Notes: generated by a model not told the origin, from the letters alone. Positions 1-5,757 are shown, counted from the first letter of the stretch. The stretch is DNA of 7,896 bases from Gammaproteobacteria bacterium (GCA_030426005.1 JAUHZM010000142.1:1-7896); one strand, 5' to 3'. Program-made: numbers and translations.

Positions 1-668
1 GAACTGCATCCCAAGGCATCCAGTTTTTCACGCGCGTCCAGCATGTCCTGCGCGCAGGATGGAAATGACACACAGATGTATTCCAGATCCTGCTTCGCCG
101 CGAACGCCATGTCACGCATATCTTTCGGGGTCAGAGCATCTTCAGCCAAGCCGCCGCCTTTTAAATTGAGGCCTTTGCGCGAAGACAATTTGCTTCCAGC
201 AATCACTTTGGTTTGAATCGCATTGCCGCTGACCGACTGCACTTCTAGTTGCACACGCCCATCGTCCAACATCAACACGCGCCCAGGTCCACAGCTTTCA
301 GCCAACGTATTGCAAACATAGCTGACACCTTCGGGGCTACCGGCATCATCCGGAATATCTGAATCCAGCAACAATTCCTGACCTTCATGCAAAGGAAATG
401 AGTCACCTTGAATCGCACCAATGCGAATCTTAGGCCCCTGCAAATCACCAAGAATGGCGACATTCTGACCGAGCTTGGCTGCGGCAGCACGAATGTTCGC
501 AATGGACTGCCCATGCGATTCATGCGAACCGTGAGAAAAATTTATCCGAAAAACGCTGCACCCATTCAGGATCAATTTCTCCAACACCGCCACATCCGAT
601 GAAGAGGGGCCAATGGTTGCAATGATCTTAGTTCGGTTGAGGTTCTTAATTTTGTAATTATCTTTCAT
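1..668 (-). CDS. pykA: Pyruvate kinase, PykA type (N-terminal part, cut by the window edge)
   Basis: Pyruvate kinase makes pyruvate and ATP from phosphoenolpyruvate and ADP in the cytoplasm, the last step of glycolysis and of the Entner-Doudoroff route. The 222 visible residues show TKIIATIGPSS (13-23), the substrate and metal-binding stretch FRINFSHGSHESH (40-52), GDLQGPKIR (74-82), LDDGRVQLEV (134-143), RKGLNLKGGGLAEDALTPKD (164-183) and YICVSFPSCAQDML (197-210). AILGDLQGPKIR, LDDGRVQL and GGGL-EALT favour the PykA paralogue over PykF. The catalytic lysine of the KxE motif and the C-terminal domain lie beyond base 1; the family is usually about 480 residues. The start is the ATG at 668-666. 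It has no clear Shine-Dalgarno sequence, but an in-frame stop at 695-693 leaves no other upstream ATG. The gene diverges from sodB, with a HexR-like operator about 90 bases upstream. Family assignment is secure; the PykA subtype is likely. Confidence 0.95.
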   Translation of the reverse strand, partial: MKDNYKIKNLNRTKIIATIGPSSSDVAVLEKLILNGCSVFRINFSHGSHESHGQSIANIRAAAAKLGQNVAILGDLQGPKIRIGAIQGDSFPLHEGQELLLDSDIPDDAGSPEGVSYVCNTLAESCGPGRVLMLDDGRVQLEVQSVSGNAIQTKVIAGSKLSSRKGLNLKGGGLAEDALTPKDMRDMAFAAKQDLEYICVSFPSCAQDMLDAREKLDALGCS

Positions 669-758
669 TGTGAACCGAGTAAATATGTTCGTTTATTGTC
701 GCACTTGGCGAATTATCGCACCAACAACGCGAGTCGTGGCACGCACCGCTTAATATAA

Positions 759-773
759 TGTAAGTATATTACA
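759..773. promoter_or_regulatory. HexR-like operator between pykA and sodB
   Basis: The sequence TGTAAGTATATTACA differs at two central positions from the HexR pattern TGTAATTAAATTACA known in gammaproteobacteria. It is the core of a perfect inverted repeat with 7-base arms (AATGTAA at 757-763, TTACATT at 769-775) and a 5-base spacer. HexR is an RpiR-family regulator that senses KDPG and controls glycolytic and Entner-Doudoroff genes, with pykA a known target in Shewanella and relatives. Its position upstream of pykA, over a possible minus-strand -10 (TATACT, 768-763), fits that role. Seen: the palindrome and its place. Inferred: the regulator. Another dimeric repressor could use the site. 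Confidence 0.65.
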
Positions 774-791
774 TTTTATCGATACTGTATG
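763..791 (-). promoter_or_regulatory. Possible sigma70-type promoter of pykA
   Basis: On the minus strand a -10 candidate TATACT (768-763, five of six consensus bases) lies 17 bases after a poor -35 candidate CATACA (791-786, three of six). The -10 falls inside the HexR-like palindrome, so a bound repressor would block RNA polymerase. A second -10 candidate, TATATT at 757-752, has an even poorer -35. The predicted leader would be about 85-90 bases. The call depends mostly on the operator overlap. Confidence 0.3.
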
Positions 792-876
792 GCACGCCTC
801 GCACAATTTATACTGCGACGAGTTTTGAGTATATGTGTATCTCACCGTGATTGCCCCTGTGATACACTCGCGACAC

Positions 877-906
877 TTGTTTATGGTCAAACTATCGCCA
901 TATAGA
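877..906 (+). promoter_or_regulatory. Possible sigma70-type promoter of sodB
   Basis: TTGTTT (877-882) and TATAGA (901-906) are separated by 18 bases, matching about four of six consensus bases each. Transcription would start near 913 and give a leader of about 30 bases that carries the AGGAG ribosome binding site at 932-936. TACACT (863-868) is an alternative -10 without a convincing -35. No good 19-bp Fur box was seen. Confidence 0.3.
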
Positions 907-942
907 AACCCTGTTATTTGACGATTATTTTAGGAGTGTTAA

Positions 943-1527
943 ATGTCATTTGAATTACCAGCCCTACCTTACTCGCGCGACGCGCTTGCGCCACGCATTT
1001 CTGCGGAAACCATTGACTATCATTATGGCAAGCACCACCAAGCTTACGTAAACAACTTGAATGGCCTGATCGAAGGCACCGACCATGCTGGCAAGTCATT
1101 GGAAGAAATCATTCGCAGCAGCGAAGGCGGTTTATTCAACAATGCCGCGCAAGTCTGGAACCACACTTTTTACTGGCACAGCCTGAGTCCGAATGGCGGC
1201 GGTGAGCCAAGCGGCGATCTGGCTGAAGCTATCAATGCAGCATTTGGCTCATTTGCGGATTTCAAAGATAAATTCACTGCCAGCGCTGGTGGCAACTTCG
1301 GATCGGGCTGGACTTGGTTGGTTAAGAACGCCGACGGTTCACTGGAAATCGTTAATACCAGCAACGCTGACACACCAATCACTGATCCAACTGTGACCCC
1401 GCTACTAACGGTGGACGTTTGGGAGCACGCGTACTACGTTGATTATCGTAACGCCCGCCCAGAGTACCTTAAGAACTTCTGGGAACTGGTGAATTGGGAG
1501 TTTGCTGCGAGCAACTTCGCTGGCTAA
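943..1527 (+). CDS. sodB: Superoxide dismutase [Fe]
   Basis: This enzyme dismutes superoxide to hydrogen peroxide and oxygen using an iron centre, normally as a cytoplasmic homodimer. The 194-residue protein is full length for the family and close to E. coli SodB throughout, beginning MSFELPALPY. The metal ligands are all present: His27 (DYHYGKHH), His74 (AAQVWNHTFYW), Asp158 and His162 (DVWEHAYY). Gln70 in AAQVWNH sits where iron enzymes carry the active-site glutamine, which manganese enzymes place elsewhere, and this supports the Fe type. There is no signal peptide. The ATG has AGGAG at 932-936 with six bases between. The gene is monocistronic: it diverges from pykA and is followed 21 bases later by a strong stem-loop. 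Nothing in it looks damaged or foreign. Confidence 0.98.
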   Translation: MSFELPALPYSRDALAPRISAETIDYHYGKHHQAYVNNLNGLIEGTDHAGKSLEEIIRSSEGGLFNNAAQVWNHTFYWHSLSPNGGGEPSGDLAEAINAAFGSFADFKDKFTASAGGNFGSGWTWLVKNADGSLEIVNTSNADTPITDPTVTPLLTVDVWEHAYYVDYRNARPEYLKNFWELVNWEFAASNFAG

Positions 1528-1548
1528 GGCCCTCAAGACCTGATGCAA

Positions 1549-1581
1549 AAAAAAGCCGACTCTAACTGGGTCGGCTTTTTT
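1549..1581. terminator. Bidirectional rho-independent terminator between sodB and the convergent operon
   Basis: A perfect 12-base stem (A6 then GCCGAC at 1549-1560, pairing with GTCGGC then T6 at 1570-1581) encloses a 9-base loop. The plus strand reads into T6 after the GC-rich stem, and the minus strand into eight T residues from the A run at 1547-1554. It therefore suits sodB ending at 1527 and the minus-strand operon ending at 1598. Confidence 0.93.
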
Positions 1582-1597
1582 ATTTTGAACAAGATCA

Positions 1598-3088
1598 TTA
1601 GAATCCACCACCGGTGGTAAACCCGCCACCATCACCGCCGCCACCTCTGGACGGAAAATTGAATCCGCCGCCGCCACGACGCGGCTTTGGCCAATGCCAG
1701 GTAGATCGTGAACGACGCGACCGTCGGCTTCCGCGCAACAGCTCATCGGATAAAATGTCGCCAATTTGCCCTAGTCCGCCACTACCGAAATCCGGTGACG
1801 CACCGATATCTCGATAGCGTTGATGGCGTTGTATTACTCGCCACACGTCAGAACCCGAGACTAGCCCCTGAATAAATTGACCTAAAACGGTGGCAATCAG
1901 CGTTTCGTTGTCGAATCCAGAGCGCACATCATCGAAACGTGAATTTTTAAAATCCCGTCGCACTTTCTCAAGTTCTTTAAGTTTCTCGAGCCGGCGCTCA
2001 TGCATAGCACGCACGTCTGCCAAATCGCCTTTCAACTCCGACAGCTGGCGGTCCACACGATGAATTTCGTCCAGACGAATATCATCCACTGAGGAACTTG
2101 TCTCGCGCACATAGCTGTTCACAGAAGCCAGATCAGCCTGCTCCATCGCGCTTCGCAGGGTCGCCAAACAACGCTGCATGTACTCATCAGCACCGGTAAT
2201 AAACGCATCACGCTGAGACACCAAAGTATTCAACTGGGTTTCCAAGGCTTCGATATGATCGTCTTGCGCATCCACCTCAGCGCGCAGTTCCTGTAACTCC
2301 GTTTCAACCGATTCCGCACCAGCCGCCTGCAGATGCTGCTTTTCGATTGCCTGGACTGCCTCAAACTCGATATCCGCGGCTTCCTGGACTCCCGTGGCAT
2401 GCGCCAGAAGCCGCTCTGGAATGGCGGTCAAATTCCAATAATCAACTCGGGCTGATTCATAGCCGATCAGGCGTGCGACCCAGGAATCCATAAATCTCGA
2501 CAACAAATTTGCCGAGTAATCTGGGGTCCCAAAGTGTCGTTCCCAGAGATACATAAACAGTTTATCAGTCTGATACGGCTCCGCTTTTTCGGCCATGTCA
2601 GTGCGTGCTTGCTCCACTTTTTGCGCCGCCTGCTGGGCAATGGATTCAGCTTGTCGCGCTTGTGCAAGTTGCGTCTGGTACTCGGCATCCTTTTCCAATG
2701 CAGACTGGACCTCCGCTTCAATGTCAGCCAGTGCCTGTGACTTTTGATTTACCGCTTCCAGCAAACCAGTTCGACGAGACTCAGCGGCCAGCACTTCCTG
2801 ATGATGCTGGGCAACACTGTCATCGATTTCCGCAATTGCCACATCACGCTGCGACAATATATCCAACGCTTGTTGATCCGCACTGCGGAAATTTGCCTTT
2901 AACTCACCAATATCTAAGGCCGACAGGCGCACTTCGGCAATGTCATTGAGCAGCTGAACTCGCTGACGTTGCAGTCCTCCTTGCCGATGTGTTAGCTGTT
3001 TGAGTTCATTGTCGAGTCGCACGACATCATTGCGGATGGATTGCAAACTCTCATCAATCGAGCTTAGTGCTCGAGGCCCCGTCCACAT
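1598..3088 (-). CDS. Coiled-coil protein with Arg-rich and Gly-rich C-terminal tail, function unknown
   Basis: I do not recognise a named family for this 496-residue protein. Residues about 8-170 and 235-385 are rich in Gln, Glu, Ala, Leu and Arg in heptad-like order and should form two long coiled coils. Between them is a compact aromatic block (about 171-228) with PYQTDKLFMYLWERHFG and IGYESARVDYWNL, which looks like the conserved core. The end changes sharply: RRSRRSRSTWHWPKPRR (455-471) and then a Gly-rich tail finishing GGGFTTGGGF. There is no signal peptide or membrane helix, so it is probably cytosolic. The ATG at 3088-3086 is preceded by GGAG (3099-3096), and the previous gene's TAA is one base upstream (TAATATG), which suggests translational coupling. 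It is the last gene of a three-gene operon and ends just before the shared terminator. A partnership with the two upstream products is inferred from operon context only. Confidence 0.85.
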   Translation of the reverse strand: MWTGPRALSSIDESLQSIRNDVVRLDNELKQLTHRQGGLQRQRVQLLNDIAEVRLSALDIGELKANFRSADQQALDILSQRDVAIAEIDDSVAQHHQEVLAAESRRTGLLEAVNQKSQALADIEAEVQSALEKDAEYQTQLAQARQAESIAQQAAQKVEQARTDMAEKAEPYQTDKLFMYLWERHFGTPDYSANLLSRFMDSWVARLIGYESARVDYWNLTAIPERLLAHATGVQEAADIEFEAVQAIEKQHLQAAGAESVETELQELRAEVDAQDDHIEALETQLNTLVSQRDAFITGADEYMQRCLATLRSAMEQADLASVNSYVRETSSSVDDIRLDEIHRVDRQLSELKGDLADVRAMHERRLEKLKELEKVRRDFKNSRFDDVRSGFDNETLIATVLGQFIQGLVSGSDVWRVIQRHQRYRDIGASPDFGSGGLGQIGDILSDELLRGSRRSRRSRSTWHWPKPRRGGGGFNFPSRGGGGDGGGFTTGGGF

Positions 3089-3089
3089 A

Positions 3090-3998
3090 TTACCACTCCG
3101 TGATGGTTGCGCCGCTGGTCGCAATGCGGTATTCGGGTTCCAAGACTCCGACCGGTTTGCGCCCCACGATGTTGTTTTGAATAATGCCGTCGTCTTTTTT
3201 ATCGGCCGCCACAGCCATGAAGGTCGCTTCATCGACCCGCAAACCCCAGATTTTGGTTCGTTTAGCCTGATTGTTCTCTTGATTGAAAATCAATAGCTCA
3301 ACCGGTTGCTTGTCGGCGCCGATTGCTTCCACGATCAAGTAGTAGTTACGTCCAGTTGAGTTGTTCGGCGGTCGACGCCAGATTCCAGAATTCTGATTTG
3401 GCCGAGCAACCACGCGTATGTCGTAACTGCGCTTCAAATTAGCTTCCAAATCCTGCAAGTTCGCGAGAATGGACTGTGCAATCTCAGTATTGCCTGAGTC
3501 GATCGCACGTAAGGCATTATTCGCGAGTGTCTCTGCGTCAGCAGCAACTGCGGCATCTTTAGCGGTTTGATTGATCTCAGTGACTACCCGATCAATCTGA
3601 GTTGGCAAACCAACCAGCATTTTGCGCTCGGGTAGCACGTCGGTGACGAAATACACACTGTAAAATACTGCACCAACTACGGCTAAAAACCCGACCGGCT
3701 TGCCCCAACGTCCACGACTGATCCAAATGTGCGCCACCTTGGTTCGCCAACTACTTGGCACAGGCTCGTACTTAAAGCGCTCCTCTTCCAGCGCTGCAAT
3801 ACCTTCCTGCAACACATGATCTGGCACATCAATCCCCTGAGCTGCGTACATAGTACGCAAGCGCTCGAGCAATCGTTCACGCCGCGCTTCACCATCAAGC
3901 TCGCGGTCTACCAAGGTCTGTTGGTGGCGCAAATTATCCACCACATCCATGGCCACCATGATGTCTTCCAACGGCGCCGCGGCGTGTTTCTCAGCCAT
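3090..3998 (-). CDS. Single-pass membrane protein, probably DUF6384 family, function unknown
   Basis: This 302-residue protein has an N-terminal helical, charged part (about 1-98, with PLEDIMVAMDVVDNLRHQQ and ERLLERLRTMYAAQGIDVPD). One hydrophobic helix follows (about 101-119, FLAVVGAVFYSVYFV), then a C-terminal domain of roughly 180 residues. Basic residues before the helix (RTKVAH, SRGRWGK) predict the N-terminus in the cytoplasm and the C-terminus in the periplasm. The C-terminal part carries SYDIRVVARPNQNSGIWRRPP and GRNYYLIVEAIGAD, a beta-rich pattern. From memory the sequence resembles DUF6384, a family of unknown function; this is unverified. The ATG at 3998-3996 is preferred over TTG two codons earlier because AGGT (4011-4008) stands nine bases before the ATG and only three before the TTG. 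It lies 27 bases after the upstream gene and one base before the downstream one. It is the only operon product with a membrane anchor. Confidence 0.85.
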   Translation of the reverse strand: MAEKHAAAPLEDIMVAMDVVDNLRHQQTLVDRELDGEARRERLLERLRTMYAAQGIDVPDHVLQEGIAALEEERFKYEPVPSSWRTKVAHIWISRGRWGKPVGFLAVVGAVFYSVYFVTDVLPERKMLVGLPTQIDRVVTEINQTAKDAAVAADAETLANNALRAIDSGNTEIAQSILANLQDLEANLKRSYDIRVVARPNQNSGIWRRPPNNSTGRNYYLIVEAIGADKQPVELLIFNQENNQAKRTKIWGLRVDEATFMAVAADKKDDGIIQNNIVGRKPVGVLEPEYRIATSGATITEW

Positions 3999-4025
3999 AA
4001 TCAAGTAACCTGTGTTGGCGATAAA

Positions 4026-5198
4026 TTAGAATTTATGTGCTAACGGCAAGGAGCCACCACGCTGAATAATTTTCGCCATACGCTGCTTACCATCTTCAAC
4101 AGAGTCACGAATCTCCTCAGCATTTTTAGTCGAAAGAACGCGCATCTCATCGATAATTTCACGCGAACGCTCCTGGAAATTAACCACTGAGTCGACCAGC
4201 TTCTTGACTGCGTCGGCGCGAATTGTTGGTCCATAACCAGCGCGAACTGCCGCTTCTTGCACTTTGCCGCCAATATCGGCCAAGTCTTCCAGGCTTTTAG
4301 ACACGCCCTCTTTCATAGCTTCCAGAGTCTGCGTACTCTCATGCAAGCCGAACAAGCCGGTAAACGAGGCCGTCAATGCCGTCAGTACGGATTCGTTGGT
4401 GCCAAAAAACGTGATCGCTTGCTTATAAACGCGTTGCTTAGCGCTATTGGTCTGCATTAGACGCGCCATGATGACTTCTGAGGTGTTATAACTCACCGTG
4501 AGGTTGTCAGAGATATCTTTCGCAACCTGGTAACGGTCCTCTGCATCCTGAAAGTCGCGCATACGTTCATCTCGCGCTAGTTCGAGCTTGGCGCGCTCCG
4601 TCATATCTTCACCGGCGTAATTTTCAACCGTCGTGTTCGTCTGCTCCAAAGCGCCTTTCGCCGAGTTCCAAATTGCTTCCGCCTGCTTTAGAACATCTAG
4701 AGCGTAAATCTCGGATTGTTTGATCGCACCACGAAAATCCTGATAAGCCTCAAGAATCACCTGCTCTCGTTCGATTTGTTCACGCGAATCTTCCGCGACC
4801 TCAAGATAGGTTTCTTTAATGTCATCAAATCTCGACGCGATATCACCGCGAGTAACCTTCATCCAGACATTATTGATGCGCTCAAAGGTATCGACCTTGC
4901 CATCTTCCAACTGATCAACCATACGTTTTGCATCGCTGCGAATCGAGTTAAACGATTCGGTGATGTTTTCATAACGTTCACCAACTCGCATTTCAGACAC
5001 TTGCTCGCGCACAATTTCATTGAACACAGACGCTTGCGTCAGCGTTCGAGCAATGGCCACGACTTTGGCTTCATCAATATCTGCCAGCCTTTGCAATAGA
5101 GAGACGACCGGGGCTTCATCGACCTTCTCCGGCATCAGTCCGAGATCTCGAACTTGAGAAAGTGCTTTGTCTAAGTAGTGAAAAGTTGATTCACCCAT
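4026..5198 (-). CDS. Helical soluble protein with a TelA-like pattern, function unknown (first gene of operon)
   Basis: This 390-residue, almost wholly helical protein has no signal peptide or membrane segment. An N-terminal part (FHYLDKALSQVRDLGLMPEK, 6-25) is followed by long charged helices. Residues 205-285 (ELARDERMRDFQDAEDRYQ, then SYNTSEVIMARLMQ and TFFGTNESVLTALTASF) and 310-375 (AAVRAGYGPTIRADAVKKL, then FQERSREIIDEMR) recall the order of elements in TelA (toxic anion resistance) proteins, where a paired helix bundle is followed by a short turn and a final helix. The TelA signature residues themselves are not clearly present, so kinship is distant at best. From memory, related database entries are often labelled 'cell surface protein', but this sequence shows no export signal. 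The ATG at 5198-5196 has a strong GGAGAG (5209-5204) five bases upstream, better than a longer in-frame start at 5264. It opens the three-gene operon. Function unknown. Confidence 0.85.
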   Translation of the reverse strand: MGESTFHYLDKALSQVRDLGLMPEKVDEAPVVSLLQRLADIDEAKVVAIARTLTQASVFNEIVREQVSEMRVGERYENITESFNSIRSDAKRMVDQLEDGKVDTFERINNVWMKVTRGDIASRFDDIKETYLEVAEDSREQIEREQVILEAYQDFRGAIKQSEIYALDVLKQAEAIWNSAKGALEQTNTTVENYAGEDMTERAKLELARDERMRDFQDAEDRYQVAKDISDNLTVSYNTSEVIMARLMQTNSAKQRVYKQAITFFGTNESVLTALTASFTGLFGLHESTQTLEAMKEGVSKSLEDLADIGGKVQEAAVRAGYGPTIRADAVKKLVDSVVNFQERSREIIDEMRVLSTKNAEEIRDSVEDGKQRMAKIIQRGGSLPLAHKF

Positions 5199-5309
5199 AA
5201 TATCTCTCCAATGTGTAAGAAGGTTAGGTCTTGGTATCCTTGGACGCTGCAGCGAGCGACCCAATGCGGTATTTGCTAGAGGTGTTCGAAATAACTATCC
5301 CCGACCACC

Positions 5310-5338
5310 AATTTATCGAACATACCGCAAAACTTCAA
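5310..5338 (-). promoter_or_regulatory. Possible sigma70-type promoter of the three-gene operon
   Basis: On the minus strand TTGAAG (5338-5333) and TAAATT (5315-5310) are separated by 17 bases, each matching four of six consensus bases. Transcription would begin near 5303 and give a leader of about 105 bases. No palindromic operator overlaps it. This is the best candidate upstream of the operon, but it remains a weak match. Confidence 0.3.
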
Positions 5339-5441
5339 TCGCCGTGTAAGGACAATCCAAACAGAATCATTCATCACGGCACTCCGCTCTGGCGAGCATG
5401 GATTCACTGGATAACCGAACACAATTGATAGCCATTTATAC

Positions 5442-5469
5442 TTGCCAACAAAACGGCTTTGTGTATAGT
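5442..5469 (+). promoter_or_regulatory. Strong sigma70-like promoter reading into the DnaA-box palindrome
   Basis: TTGCCA (5442-5447) and TATAGT (5464-5469) each match five of six consensus bases, with a 16-base spacer; this is the best promoter match I saw in the intergenic regions. The start would fall near 5476, about 20 bases before the palindrome of DnaA boxes. The first downstream gene is the RDD gene at 5758, which would imply a leader of about 280 bases. The transcript could instead be a short non-coding RNA, or transcription that helps open an origin. Bound DnaA would sit directly in its path. Confidence 0.5.
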
Positions 5470-5495
5470 CAGCGAGCAGTGAGATAAGGCGATTC

Positions 5496-5522
5496 AGTTA
5501 TCCACAAAAACTGTGGATAACT
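5496..5522. promoter_or_regulatory. Convergent pair of perfect DnaA boxes forming a palindrome
   Basis: AGTTATCCACA (5496-5506) and TGTGGATAACT (5512-5522) are exact reverse complements separated by AAAAC. Each arm contains the full consensus DnaA box TTATCCACA, at 5498-5506 on the plus strand and 5520-5512 on the minus strand. The initiator DnaA binds this 9-mer. Two perfect boxes five bases apart are very unlikely by chance. The facing arrangement would suit an origin, a DnaA-regulated operator or a titration site. Confidence 0.75.
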
Positions 5523-5568
5523 TTGTGAACAACCTGAGCCTGATGCATAAAGTATCACAGCTAGGCGC

Positions 5569-5591
5569 AATTGATTAAAATTTAATCAATT
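5569..5591. repeat. AT-rich palindrome, 11-base arms
   Basis: AATTGATTAAA (5569-5579) and TTTAATCAATT (5581-5591) are exact reverse complements around one central A. It opens the AT-rich tract that follows the DnaA boxes. The odd axis and near-absence of GC pairs make a terminator unlikely: no GC-rich stem is present. It may be a regulator binding site or part of a DNA-unwinding element. Confidence 0.6.
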
Positions 5592-5606
5592 AAATTAATC
5601 ATTATA

Positions 5607-5619
5607 TATCAATCACTTA
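5607..5619 (+). promoter_or_regulatory. IHF-consensus match in the AT-rich tract
   Basis: TATCAATCACTTA fits the IHF consensus WATCAANNNNTTR at every specified position. IHF bends DNA sharply and is a normal component of gammaproteobacterial origins and of some promoters. It lies 87 bases past the DnaA-box palindrome and 91 before the next strong DnaA box. In AT-rich DNA such matches also arise by chance. Confidence 0.45.
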
Positions 5620-5709
5620 TAGACACCTTATTACAATCATTACTAACTACATTCACTAATCTGCAATAATTTGTAGTGATTTTAATTACTGTGTACAACT
5701 CACTAATCC

Positions 5710-5718
5710 GGTGGATAA
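5710..5718 (-). promoter_or_regulatory. Near-consensus DnaA box
   Basis: GGTGGATAA reads TTATCCACC on the minus strand, eight of nine bases of the DnaA box consensus. It stands on the far side of the AT-rich tract from the perfect pair and 40 bases before the RDD start codon, so it could also influence that gene's promoter. Confidence 0.5.
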
Positions 5719-5757
5719 CTAATACCGCCAGAGACTAACCTGACCGAGAGCCAGACC

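Larger units (their letters stand above)
5199..5757. other. Divergent intergenic region with origin-like features (DnaA boxes, AT-rich tract, IHF site)
   Basis: The 559 bases between the three-gene operon and the RDD gene hold no convincing gene. The left part (5199-5405) carries a possible operon promoter. The right part has DnaA boxes: two perfect ones (5498-5506 and 5512-5520), one 8-of-9 match (5710-5718, minus strand), and three weak 7-of-9 matches (5406-5414, 5524-5532, 5690-5698), all three in minus orientation. Between the strong boxes, bases 5571-5700 contain only 28 G or C in 130 (78% A+T), with a large palindrome, AATCA repeated at 5584, 5597, 5611 and 5635, and TCACTAATC repeated at 5653 and 5700. 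This is the composition of a replication origin with an unwinding element. Against it, no GATC (Dam) site was seen and no origin-associated gene is adjacent. A DnaA-controlled promoter or DnaA-titrating site is the alternative. Confidence 0.5.

Noticed and set aside
841..942. A Fur box or Fur-linked control element before sodB.
   Set aside because: sodB is iron-regulated in many relatives, but I saw no 19-bp Fur-like inverted repeat here. Indirect control by a small RNA cannot be judged from this window.
1607..1618. A perfect 12-base palindrome ACCACCGGTGGT near the end of the 496-aa gene.
   Set aside because: It lies in the Gly/Thr codon repeats of the Gly-rich tail, where such symmetry arises from composition.
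3089..3232. A 48-residue N-terminal extension of the last operon gene, overlapping the DUF6384-like gene.
   Set aside because: It would overlap the end of the upstream gene by over 140 bases in another frame and reads as low-complexity basic sequence. The ATG at 3088 has a good GGAG and sits one base after the upstream stop.
5245..5254. A 10-base palindrome CGCTGCAGCG in the operon leader.
   Set aside because: It is short, without spacer or partner motif, and not positioned over the predicted promoter.
5199..5264. A 22-residue N-terminal extension of the first operon gene.
   Set aside because: The start at 5198 has a strong GGAGAG site at proper spacing, and the extension (Arg/Pro-rich) does not resemble the protein that follows.
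5231..5428. A 65-codon plus-strand reading frame beginning with TTG.
   Set aside because: The start is non-ATG with a poor ribosome site, the sequence has no recognisable domain, and it overlaps the likely promoter and leader of the divergent operon. A small gene cannot be fully excluded.
5543..5578. An 11-codon reading frame downstream of the 5442-5469 promoter (MHKVSQLGAID).
   Set aside because: It has no Shine-Dalgarno sequence and no run of regulatory codons or attenuator structure, so it is within chance expectation.
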